A stretch of DNA of 64,000 bases from Novosphingobium sp. G106 (lineage in GTDB: Bacteria > Pseudomonadota > Alphaproteobacteria > Sphingomonadales > Sphingomonadaceae): NCBI RefSeq assembly GCF_019075875.1, contig NZ_JAHOOZ010000001.1, positions 5,867,501-5,931,500 on the forward strand. The letters run 5' to 3'. This document shows, one piece after another, positions 9,000 to 16,680 of the stretch (positions are counted from its first letter, which is position 1; each line of letters begins with the position of its first letter). The notes beneath the pieces are model-generated. The model made no database searches, was not told the DNA's origin, and worked only from the letters and a program-made list of their open reading frames with translations. The position numbers and the translations under genes were made by a program.

Positions 9000-10187
9000 C
9001 TATTTCAGGCCGAAGAACTTCTCGGCGCAGCCCGCGACGATCCAGTGCGTGTCTTCCTTCGACACGCCGCGGAAGTTCTCCTCGATCACCCTGTGCGAGT
9101 GCGGGAAGGTGGTTTCGGAGTGCGGATAGTCCGACGACCACATGATGTTCTTGCCGCCCGGCTGGTCGCGCAGCTTCACCCCGATCGGATCGGAAATGAA
9201 CGAGGCGTAGACGTTCTGGTCGAAATAGTGGCTCGGCGCGTGCTTGATGTCGCACTCGGTCCAGTGGCGCTGCATTTCCCAGGTCCGGTCCATGTAGTTG
9301 GCCGCCCAGGGGATCCAGCCCACGCCGCTCTCGATCAAGCCGATGCGCAGGTCTGGGAAGCGGTCGAAGACGCCGCCATAAATCATTATCGAGACGACCT
9401 CGAGCATCGCTGGCTTGCCCATGACGATGTCGGGCAGAAAGTTGGTCTTGTCCTTGAAGCGCGAGACGCGCGCACCGAGATGGAAGGTGATCGGCATGTC
9501 GAGCTCGACCGCGGCGGCCCAGAGCGGATCGAACTCGGCGTCGCGATACTGGCGGAAGCCGCCGACGTCCCCCGTCATCGCCTGCCAGACCGCATCCTTC
9601 TTCGTGAACTTGTCGACCGACTGCGGGAAGGCTGGCAGGTTCACGGCGACGTCGCCGCGCCCCCGCGCCGCGCGCATCATGCCGATCGTGTGCTGGACAT
9701 CGACCATGGGCAGAAAGGCGGCGCTGAACAGGCGGCCGTTTGAATCCGCGCAGAAGTCCGACTGCCAGCGGTTGAAGGCGTCGAAGCTGTCCATGTAGAG
9801 GTCGAGGTCGCCGGTCTGCAGCGGCCCGCCACCGAAGACCACGCCCTTGTCGATGCCGTCGCGGTTCATGTCGTCGAGCCGCTGGTCGGTCATCCAGCCG
9901 CCGACACGCATGTCGGACAAGCGGCCAGAATTCTTGTACTCATCGAACTTGCGGCCTGCCTGCGATTGCATGAGGTTCACCTTGCGGCGCTCTCCCTCGA
10001 ACACGATGTAGTCGAACTCGCCGTCGGTCTCGACCCTGGGCGCCTGGGCTTGGTACTTGGGCGAAAGATATTCGGCCCAGAAGGTCGGCGGCGGCGTCAC
10101 GTGGACGTCGGCATCGACCACATAGTCCGCCACGCGCGGATCGGCTTCGAACACGCGGTTGACGTCGACTTCGGCTGTTATCGTCAT
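9000..10187 (-). CDS. Metal-dependent amidohydrolase (Amidohydrolase_2 family), paralogue A
   Basis: 395 residues. The TIM-barrel metal-binding residues are visible: the H in the N-terminal DADVHVTPPP (about 29), the H in ITFHLGAR near residue 238, and the late Asp in WSSDYPHSETTFP near 355. This is the PF04909-type arrangement found in decarboxylases and hydrolases such as ACMSD, gamma-resorcylate decarboxylase and LigY-like enzymes. No signal peptide, so cytosolic. It lies downstream of an IclR gene on the same strand. A clear paralogue is at 39408-40613 with the same block order. The substrate, likely a carboxylated aromatic or cyclic compound, is inferred. Confidence 0.85.
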   Translation of the reverse strand: MTITAEVDVNRVFEADPRVADYVVDADVHVTPPPTFWAEYLSPKYQAQAPRVETDGEFDYIVFEGERRKVNLMQSQAGRKFDEYKNSGRLSDMRVGGWMTDQRLDDMNRDGIDKGVVFGGGPLQTGDLDLYMDSFDAFNRWQSDFCADSNGRLFSAAFLPMVDVQHTIGMMRAARGRGDVAVNLPAFPQSVDKFTKKDAVWQAMTGDVGGFRQYRDAEFDPLWAAAVELDMPITFHLGARVSRFKDKTNFLPDIVMGKPAMLEVVSIMIYGGVFDRFPDLRIGLIESGVGWIPWAANYMDRTWEMQRHWTECDIKHAPSHYFDQNVYASFISDPIGVKLRDQPGGKNIMWSSDYPHSETTFPHSHRVIEENFRGVSKEDTHWIVAGCAEKFFGLK

Positions 10188-10352
10188 AGTCCTCTCCTGC
10201 CAGGAAGCGGCGCGGCGGCAGTGGCGAAAACGAGGATCTCGCGCGCTGCTGCGGGGCCGGGCAAGACTGTCTCTTGCACGGCGGGAAGAGGCGCTAAATC
10301 GAATTCACCGCCGGCGTCCCAACTATCATGGATGTGCGCCAACCAGCGCTTT

Positions 10353-11171
10353 TCAGCCCTCGCAGAGCCAGTGCTGCACCGCGTTCTTGAGGATGTTGCC
10401 CCAAACGTGCGGATCGTCGCCGAAGTTCTCCAGCGGCACGCTGATGCCGATGACCATGGGCTCCACCGTAGTATCGGGCAGGCGCACGGCGACGGTCATA
10501 TTGTTCTGCGATCGCATCGCCGGTCCGATCGCGAAGCCTTCCCTGCGCACGGCAGCCAGCTTGTCGAACAGTTCGCGCGCGCTGACTGACGGCACGCCGT
10601 CTGGGAGCCGCGCGTTGGTGGCGGTGACGAGCTTGGTCACCTCGCGCTCCGACATGTCGTACATCAGCGCATGGCCGGTCGCGGCGAGCGTCATGAAGCT
10701 GCCGGCGCCCGTCAGGCTGTGCGAGATCATGCCCGCCGAATGCTGGCGGTAGACGATCTGCACGTGCAGCTTGTTGCGGATCGCCAGGAAAGTGTCGAAA
10801 CCGGCTTCTGCGCTGACCGCACGGGTCATCTGCAGGATCGGCCCCTCGCGCACCAGCAGCGGGTCGATCCAGTGGCCGAGCAGGGCGACGCGGCTGGTGG
10901 GCGCGTAGGTCCGCTTCTCCTCGTCGATCGCCAGGTAGCCGAGCGTGTGCAGGCTGCGCAGCAGGGCCGAGGTGCTCGACTGCGGCATCTTGAGCTTCGA
11001 GGCGACGTCGGCGACCGTGATGCCGATCCGCACGTCGCTGAAGAGTTCGAGCAACTGGATGACCCGCTGCGCCGATTTGACCACGGAACCGTCAAGTTGC
11101 GGCCGCGCGTCGACGAAAACAACGTCGGGGCCAATTGCGCGTTTGCGGGGCAACTCGGTCTCTACTCCCAT
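10353..11171 (-). CDS. IclR-family transcriptional regulator
   Basis: 272 residues. The N-terminal winged helix (about 30-90) includes VIQLLELFSDVRIGITVADV and SSTSALLRSLHTLGYLAID. The C-terminal effector-binding GAF-like domain (about 100-270) carries the AATGHALMYDMSE and GFAIGPAMRSQNN stretches usual for IclR. It sits between the aldehyde dehydrogenase (upstream) and the amidohydrolase (downstream), all on the minus strand, so it probably controls this small set in response to a pathway intermediate. Confidence 0.92.
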   Translation of the reverse strand: MGVETELPRKRAIGPDVVFVDARPQLDGSVVKSAQRVIQLLELFSDVRIGITVADVASKLKMPQSSTSALLRSLHTLGYLAIDEEKRTYAPTSRVALLGHWIDPLLVREGPILQMTRAVSAEAGFDTFLAIRNKLHVQIVYRQHSAGMISHSLTGAGSFMTLAATGHALMYDMSEREVTKLVTATNARLPDGVPSVSARELFDKLAAVRREGFAIGPAMRSQNNMTVAVRLPDTTVEPMVIGISVPLENFGDDPHVWGNILKNAVQHWLCEG

Positions 11172-11345
11172 CTTGACGCGCGAGGGCGCCGCGTCGTGGT
11201 CCTCCTCTCGGGTCTACCTATGCCTGCGATGGCCGTGCCGTCACTCAAAATCGCCAAGGCTGAGGCGCGCCAGCGTCCGCATGATCCGGCTGATCAGCCA
11301 GCCGCGCCGGGCAATGATTGTTGCTTTGCGCCGTCCAACAGGTTC

Positions 11346-11369
11346 GGGGCCGAGCTTGCGCTCGGCCCC
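11346..11369. terminator. Strong hairpin between aldehyde dehydrogenase and IclR genes
   Basis: A 10-bp perfect stem GGGGCCGAGC / GCTCGGCCCC with a TTGC loop, downstream of the aldehyde dehydrogenase stop on the minus strand. No T tract follows, so it may be a pause or RNA-stability hairpin rather than a full terminator. Confidence 0.45.
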
Positions 11370-11442
11370 GCGTGACGATCTGCCGTGTTCATCTCTCAAC
11401 TCGCCCTAGCCGTAACCAGCCCGCCGGGGGCGGCCGGTCAGG

Positions 11443-12885
11443 TCAGAGCCCCACGAATACCGATTTGGTGTTCATGTAGGACTCGATGCCCTTCCAGCCG
11501 CGTTCGTGGCCCCAGCCGGACTGCTTGTAGCCGCCGAACGGCAGCGACTGGTCGGCCGCCAGCGCGCAATTCACCCAGACGAGGCCCGACTGGATGCGCT
11601 TGGCCAGCCGGTGCGCGCGGCCGATGTTCTCGGTCCAGACGGTCGCCGCCAGGCCGTATTCGGTGTCGTTGGCCCAGCCGAGCACCTCTTCTTCCTCGTC
11701 GAAGGGAATGATCGAACCGACCGGTCCGAATATCTCGTCGGTGATGAGGCGCATGTCGGGCGTGGTCCCGGTCAGGATCGTCGGCTCGACGAAATAGCCC
11801 CGCCGGTCCATCGCCCTGCCGCCCGTGACCACGGTGGCGCCGCGGGCGACGCCTTCGTTGACAATCCCGAGCACCCGGTCGCGCTGCTTGGCGCTGATCA
11901 GCGGGCCGAGATCGACGTCGGTGTCCTCGCTACCGCCCATGCGGAACGACTTCGCCGCTGCTGCGAGCTTGTCGACGACCTCCTCGTAGATGCCGCGCTG
12001 GACATACATGCGCGAGGTGCAGCAGCAGTTCTGGCCCGAATTGACGAGCAGGCCGATCGCCGCGCCCGGGATCGCGCGGGTCAGGTCGGCGTCGTTGAAC
12101 ATCATCAGCGGCGACTTGCCGCCGAGTTCGAGCTGGAGCCGCTTGAGATTGCCGGCTGCCGCCTTGACCAGCAGCTTGCCGACTTCGGTCGAACCGGTGA
12201 ACGAGATCTTGTTGACGTCAGGATGGGCAGCGAGCGCAGCGCCGGTGGTCTCGCCGTTGCCGGTCAGCACGTTGAGCACGCCTTCGGGCACGCCGGCGTC
12301 GCGGAAGATGCTCTCGAGCTTGAGCGCGCTCAGCGGCGTCTCCTCGGCCGGCTTGAGCACGGCGCTGCAGCCGGCGGCGAGCGCGGGGGCGATCTTGCAG
12401 ATGGCGACGTAGAACGGCCCGTTCCACGGAATGATCAGGCCGACGACGCCGATCGGCTCGAGCAGCGAATAGCCGTGGTACTCCTGGAAGGTACCCATGA
12501 TGCCGCCTTCGGTAATGATGTCGACGGCATCGCCGTGGATTTTCGTGATCCAGCCGGCGTAGTAGTAGAGCATCTCGCACGAACCGAGGATCAGGTTCTT
12601 CGCATGCGGGCGCGACATGCCGTTGTCGATCGCTTCGACCTCGGCAATCTCGTCGGCACGCTGTTTGATGATATCGGCGGCGCGCCAGAGGATTTCGGCC
12701 CGGCGCGAGGCGGGCAGGTTCTTCCACACGCCCTTCTCGAAGGTCTCGCGGGCACGGGCGACCGCGCGATCGACCGCCGCCTTGTCGCTATCCGCAACCT
12801 CGCCGATCCGTTCCTCGGTCGAGGGGTTGAATACCTGGATGACCCCGCCTGCTACCGGCGCGTCCATCTCCGCAATATCGCTCAT
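11443..12885 (-). CDS. NAD(P)-dependent aldehyde dehydrogenase
   Basis: 480 residues from the ATG at 12885, preceded by GAGGAGAG; an upstream in-frame start would add an unlikely leader. Conserved elements in order: IIPWNGPFYVA (about 147-157), FTGSTEVGK (NAD-binding), LELGGKSP with the general-base Glu (about 245), and NSGQNCCCTSR with the catalytic Cys (about 280). It oxidises an aldehyde to the carboxylate in the cytosol. The Cys-Cys-Cys run at the active site is seen in some family members. A 22-bp inverted repeat lies 53 nt upstream of the start. The substrate is unknown; IclR control is inferred from position. Confidence 0.93.
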   Translation of the reverse strand: MSDIAEMDAPVAGGVIQVFNPSTEERIGEVADSDKAAVDRAVARARETFEKGVWKNLPASRRAEILWRAADIIKQRADEIAEVEAIDNGMSRPHAKNLILGSCEMLYYYAGWITKIHGDAVDIITEGGIMGTFQEYHGYSLLEPIGVVGLIIPWNGPFYVAICKIAPALAAGCSAVLKPAEETPLSALKLESIFRDAGVPEGVLNVLTGNGETTGAALAAHPDVNKISFTGSTEVGKLLVKAAAGNLKRLQLELGGKSPLMMFNDADLTRAIPGAAIGLLVNSGQNCCCTSRMYVQRGIYEEVVDKLAAAAKSFRMGGSEDTDVDLGPLISAKQRDRVLGIVNEGVARGATVVTGGRAMDRRGYFVEPTILTGTTPDMRLITDEIFGPVGSIIPFDEEEEVLGWANDTEYGLAATVWTENIGRAHRLAKRIQSGLVWVNCALAADQSLPFGGYKQSGWGHERGWKGIESYMNTKSVFVGL

Positions 12886-13343
12886 CACGCTCTCCTCGAT
12901 CCCGTTGTTGCGCGGGTCGATAACGCCGCGCGGCATTCCTATATCTCGATATATATAGGACGGAGAGGCGTCAAAGGGCCACGCGCGACAAACACATCCC
13001 AATTACCGCGACAATCAATCGGGGAGGCGGTCGAGATTAAACCGGCAGCAGCATGATTTTGCGCTCAAGGGAGCCGCCCGATGCCCCCGCCGTAGCTGCA
13101 GGAGATTGGTTCAAGTCGCAACGCGAACGAGGATCGTCAGTTCCGGGCGGCCTAGTGCATTCGAAGATGGACTGCGATGTAGATCGAACGATCCATATTA
13201 ATTAAATAGGATTCAAATGAAATGGGAGTGAGTTATTTAACTCATGTAATGTATACATAAATAAATCAGGGTAATTGCTGATGGAGAATAGTGACTATTT
13301 GAGGTAGGTAATTAGTGGAAACTGTAGGGGCGGAGCGATCGAA
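12886..13343. other. Divergent intergenic region with AT-rich segment
   Basis: No convincing gene. The part from about 13190 to 13320 is strikingly AT-rich for this genome and contains a GAGTTA-TT-TAACTC dyad near 13230. It lies immediately upstream of the histidine-kinase gene and probably holds its promoter. Confidence 0.5.
12938..12959. promoter_or_regulatory. AT-rich inverted repeat upstream of the aldehyde dehydrogenase gene
   Basis: CCTATAT (12938-12944) and ATATAGG (12953-12959) form a dyad in an otherwise GC-rich region, 53-74 nt upstream of the start at 12885. Its position fits a promoter or operator, perhaps for the nearby IclR protein. Confidence 0.35.
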
Positions 13344-14516
13344 ATGTCGGGCCACGATAATGCCGCCAAGGGCAGCGGTTCGGCCGTGGTCGATTTCCCG
13401 ATGAAGGGGAGCATCGAACTGCCGGCCGAACGCCTGGAAGTACTCCGCGAGCTCATTCACGGCATTCCCTTGCCCATGTTCGTCGTCGGTGGAGAGGGGC
13501 GCATCCTGATATCCAATCTTGCGGGCGAGCAGGGCGGCCGGTTGCGCGCGGAATTCAGCGCCATCGCCATCGGCTCGCCGTTCGAAGACGTGCTTCGACA
13601 GCTGCCGCTCGACGAAGAGGCGTTCGATCGTGTCCGGGAGCAGGTCGGCAGGATCGCAGTGGGGGCCGCTAGTCTGGCGCAGGACACCTACGAGCTGCTA
13701 ACAGCAGAACCCCAGATCCTGTCCGTGAGGGCGATGCGTTTACCCTATCCCGGAAACCTCAGCCTGATCGTTCTGGCCGGTGCGCGATCAGCCGTAAAAG
13801 ATCGGCTGTCGCGCCGGCGAAAGCAGATCCAGATCCTGCGCGCCCAGGACGAAGAGCGCCGGCGGATCGCACGCGACCTGCACGACGATACCTCGCAGCA
13901 GCTGGCCCTGATCCAGGTCAAGCTCGAGTGTCTGCGCAAGGCGCAGACATCCGATCAGATCGCCGACGCCTGCATAGAGATTGAAAGCGCACTGCAATCG
14001 GCGCATCACCAAATGCGCACGCTGAGCTATGTCCTTCATCCTCCCGAACTGACATCCGGCGGGATCGCCGAGGCGCTGAGCACTTTCCTGAAGGGGTTCG
14101 CGCGCCGCACGCAATTGGTGGTGACCTTCGAAAGCTCGGCTGGCCGATTGAAGGCCCATGCCGATCTGGAGATCGCGCTCTATCGCGTCGTCCAGGAAGC
14201 GCTGATGAACGTGAGCAAGCATGCCGAGGCCACGGTGGTGAACGTCTCGCTGAAGATGCAGGCCAAGCATCTTGTGCTGGAGATCAAAGACAACGGCATC
14301 GGCATACCGTCCGAGATCCTTACGGGCCGCATGCCCGAGGCCGTCGGCGTCGGCCTCACGAGCATGCGTGAGCGTGTGGAATCGCTTGCCGGCCACTTCC
14401 GCGTCGAGCGCGGCGTCACGGGGACGCAGGTGAGGGCGAGCTTTCCCGTACGGCGCAGTACCGACGTGGTGATCGCGCCCTCAGGGCTCCACGATATTGT
14501 TCCGAACGGCATATAG
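13344..14516 (+). CDS. PAS-type sensor histidine kinase, NarL/HisKA_3 class
   Basis: 390 residues. A PAS-like input domain spans about 30-150 (PMFVVGGEGRILISNLAGEQ opens it). The HisKA_3 dimerisation/phosphorylation motif DEERRRIARDLHDDTSQQLA carries His180. The C-terminal HATPase has the N box (QEALMNVSKHAEA), G1 box DNGIGI and G2 box GVGLTSMRERVESLAG. No membrane segments or signal peptide, so it should be a soluble sensor; no haem or flavin Cys/His signature is evident. It is convergent with its likely partner response regulator, their 3' ends overlapping by 36 nt. The AT-rich block just upstream probably holds the promoter. Confidence 0.92.
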   Translation: MSGHDNAAKGSGSAVVDFPMKGSIELPAERLEVLRELIHGIPLPMFVVGGEGRILISNLAGEQGGRLRAEFSAIAIGSPFEDVLRQLPLDEEAFDRVREQVGRIAVGAASLAQDTYELLTAEPQILSVRAMRLPYPGNLSLIVLAGARSAVKDRLSRRRKQIQILRAQDEERRRIARDLHDDTSQQLALIQVKLECLRKAQTSDQIADACIEIESALQSAHHQMRTLSYVLHPPELTSGGIAEALSTFLKGFARRTQLVVTFESSAGRLKAHADLEIALYRVVQEALMNVSKHAEATVVNVSLKMQAKHLVLEIKDNGIGIPSEILTGRMPEAVGVGLTSMRERVESLAGHFRVERGVTGTQVRASFPVRRSTDVVIAPSGLHDIVPNGI

Positions 14517-15131
14517 CACCAGCTCTGCCGTCGTCCGCAGTTTGAGCTTATGCATCGCCGCGGCGCGATGAGTCTCGACCGTCTTCACGCTGATGTCGAG
14601 CATATGGGCGATCTGCTTGTTGATCTTACCCTCGGCGATCAGCTGCACGATTTCGCGCTCGCGCGGCGTCAGGACGATGCTTCGCCCCGAATTGTGGTCG
14701 CTCTCCACGAAGTGCTCGAGCAGCGTTTCAGAAATGGCGCCCGAGAAATAGGGCCTGCGCATGACCAGCGCCTCTACCGCCGCGATCAGGTGCGTACCGC
14801 TGTCCGACTTGAGCACATATCCCCGCGCGCCGGCCCTCAGGACGTCGACGAGAATACTTTCGCGATCGTGCATGGTGTAGATCAGGATCTCGGTCCGCGG
14901 CAGTTCATGCTTGATCGCACGCGTGAGTTCCAGGCCGTTCATCTGAGGTAGTGAATAGTCGAGTATGGCGATGTCGGGCTTTGTTTCGCGAGCCAGGCGC
15001 AGAGCCTCGCGACCGTCGTTGGCCTCGGCCACGACCTGCCATGCGGAATGCGATTCCAGTAGGCTTCGCACGCCTTGGCGCATGGCCTGGTGATCGTCTG
15101 CGATCAGTATCCGATATGTCGTGGGGCGCAT
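14481..15131 (-). CDS. LuxR/NarL-family response regulator
   Basis: 216 residues. The receiver domain (1-125) has the acidic pair DD at 12-13, the phospho-acceptor Asp58 in ILDYSLPQMNG, a Thr in IYTMHD and Lys in YVLKSD. The C-terminal LuxR helix-turn-helix (about 150-212) contains TPREREIVQLIAEGKINKQI and KTVETHRAAAMHKL. It should be phosphorylated by the convergent histidine kinase. A GGG-N5-CCC-GATTG dyad lies 133 nt upstream of its start. The same dyad recurs upstream of many genes over the next 10 kb, which makes this protein the leading candidate for the factor that binds it, including its own promoter. That link is inference. Confidence 0.93.
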   Translation of the reverse strand: MRPTTYRILIADDHQAMRQGVRSLLESHSAWQVVAEANDGREALRLARETKPDIAILDYSLPQMNGLELTRAIKHELPRTEILIYTMHDRESILVDVLRAGARGYVLKSDSGTHLIAAVEALVMRRPYFSGAISETLLEHFVESDHNSGRSIVLTPREREIVQLIAEGKINKQIAHMLDISVKTVETHRAAAMHKLKLRTTAELVLYAVRNNIVEP

Positions 15132-15264
15132 GCGAACGTAACTCCTGGAGCATTTCGGCGATCCGCGCGCGTTCGAAACCGCGGGCGAGGCCGGACTACG
15201 CAGTACAGGCCACGGATTTTTCGATGTGCCTCCCGTGCGATCATCACGCTATTGGCGGGTCCTT

Positions 15265-15280
15265 CAATCGGGAATATCCC
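15265..15280 (-). promoter_or_regulatory. GGG-N5-CCC-GATnG dyad upstream of the response regulator
   Basis: On the minus strand it reads GGG-ATATT-CCC-GATTG. It is 133 nt upstream of the response-regulator start and has the same spacing and downstream GATnG extension as sites at 20238, 20321, 22923, 23020 and 24936. Possible autoregulatory site. Confidence 0.5.
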
Positions 15281-15511
15281 TGCATTTGCCGGTAAGAGTG
15301 CGAAAACTGAGGTAGCACATATTTTAGCGGTGCCATCGCGGATTGGGTCCATGGTGGTATTGCCGAGAAATCGGCGGCGTCGCGCAATGGAGAAATGGCC
15401 CCGGGGAATAGCCCGGGCCTCAGCCAATGCCTCGAATGCGATGTCGAGGAAATGGGCGCCGCCGATCGCCGCAGGACGAAGCGCCAGCGACGACGCGTTC
15501 CATACAAAGAA

Positions 15512-15558
15512 CCACCGGAACGGATTCCCGGCTGCGCCCGGGAAGTCCGTTCCGGTGG
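15512..15558. repeat. Long perfect-arm hairpin (REP-like)
   Basis: Outer arms CCACCGGAACGGA and TCCGTTCCGGTGG (13 bp), inner arms TTCCCGG and CCGGGAA (7 bp), loop CTGCGC, one bulged G. That is about 20 paired bases with no T tract, so it is more like a REP palindrome or RNA-stability element than a terminator. Confidence 0.6.
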
Positions 15559-15825
15559 CCCAGGTTCCGCCGGGTCGGGAGGGGTACTTCGGAGCTGGGC
15601 CCGGCGGATTGGCGATCGCGTTAGACACGCCGTGTCTGATATTGCGGCAGGCCCTAGTGCCGATGCTGCCCGCATCACCGCAGTAGGCGAACTCAGCGGT
15701 GGAATCCGGCACATCGGAGCCTGCATCGAATCTCCCCTTTTTGTCGATCTGGGCCCAGAATGACGGTTCTGGGTGCACTGGCCAATCGGGGGAAACCCTT
15801 TGTAGCGGAAGAATTGCCTTGGGAT

Positions 15826-16590
15826 TCAATCCATCGCGCCCGCGCAACCCGCAGGTGCGTAGCGAGGTTTTCGCGCCAGTTCCTGCCGCGCCGCCGCCAG
15901 ATCGGCGGCAAATGCCTCGTCAGCATGCAGGCGCGCGACCGTTGCCGCGGCGACCAGGCGGCCGGCGTCCACGTCGCTGGCCCAATGGGCGTTGCAGACC
16001 AGTCGGCTCTGTCCGAAATCGCGTCCGCGCTGAAGGATCGCATCGGCCTTCTCGGGCTCGAGCTCGGCCAGGACCAGCGCCCAGCCCCAGCCGAGCGCGC
16101 TGTGGCCCGAGGGATAGGAGCCGTCCCTGCGCAGCATCGCCTCGTCGCGCGGCAGGCAGGTCCTATTGCCGTGGGCAACGAAGGGCCGCATCCGCCGGTA
16201 ACGGTCTTTCACCTTGTAGGTCGAGAGCCCGACATCGACCGCCATCCGCGCGAGGAGGCGGTAGAGCGCCGGCGTCTTCTGCGGATCGGGCACTACCCCG
16301 AGCGCACAGGCGAAGGCGGAGAGCGCGTGCGGGAAACGGAGATCGGCGTCGGAGGCGGCGAGGTTCCAGCGCGGGTCACCGGGTTCGTGTGCGGTCTGCC
16401 GGCTCACTTCCTCGTCACGCGCGAAAGCAGCGCTGCCGGCTGGCGGCGGCGGCGGGAGGAGCGCCAGGCTGTTGGGCAGCGCGTCACGCGGGAGATAGCC
16501 GGCGGGCGGCTGTGGTGCTTCCTGGCTTCGGCCTCCGGTTGCGACAACGACGGCCAGGAGCGCGGCGGCGACTAACGATCGGTGCTGCAT
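15826..16590 (-). CDS. Class A nonspecific acid phosphatase (PAP2 superfamily), secreted
   Basis: 254 residues with an N-terminal signal peptide (HRSLVAAALLAVVVATGG). The complete PAP2 signature is present: K-x6-RP as KDRYRRMRP (about 130), PSGH in GSYPSGHSALGWG (about 160), and SR-x5-H-x3-D as SRLVCNAHWASD (about 200). The His in the last motif forms the phospho-enzyme. The GSYPSGHS form is that of PhoN/PhoC-type periplasmic acid phosphatases, which release phosphate from many organic monoesters. It lies 90 nt downstream of the arylsulfatase on the same strand with a hairpin between; together they suggest scavenging of phosphate and sulfate from esters. Confidence 0.92.
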   Translation of the reverse strand: MQHRSLVAAALLAVVVATGGRSQEAPQPPAGYLPRDALPNSLALLPPPPPAGSAAFARDEEVSRQTAHEPGDPRWNLAASDADLRFPHALSAFACALGVVPDPQKTPALYRLLARMAVDVGLSTYKVKDRYRRMRPFVAHGNRTCLPRDEAMLRRDGSYPSGHSALGWGWALVLAELEPEKADAILQRGRDFGQSRLVCNAHWASDVDAGRLVAAATVARLHADEAFAADLAAARQELARKPRYAPAGCAGAMD

Positions 16591-16644
16591 GGCCTTTTCT
16601 TTCGAACGGACCGAACCGAGCCTATGTGCTCCAGGCGCAGTCGT

Positions 16645-16673
16645 CCCGGGGCGGCGAGCGGCGTCGCCCCGGG
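16645..16673 (-). terminator. Hairpin after the arylsulfatase
   Basis: Nine-base arms CCCGGGGCG / CGCCCCGGG just past the arylsulfatase stop on the minus strand. There is no clear T tract, so termination strength is uncertain; it may separate arylsulfatase and phosphatase expression. Confidence 0.5.
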
Positions 16674-16680
16674 TACGTGC

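Larger units (their letters stand above)
15132..15825. other. 694-nt intergenic region with regulatory dyad and long hairpin
   Basis: Open frames exist on both strands but show no recognisable domain or convincing codon pattern. The region holds the response-regulator dyad (15265-15280) and a long imperfect hairpin (15512-15558). I see no RNA gene I can name. Confidence 0.5.

Noticed and set aside
15104..15847. 247-residue minus-strand open frame upstream of the response regulator
   Set aside because: No domain, poor codon character and it runs through the long hairpin and the dyad; treated as non-coding.
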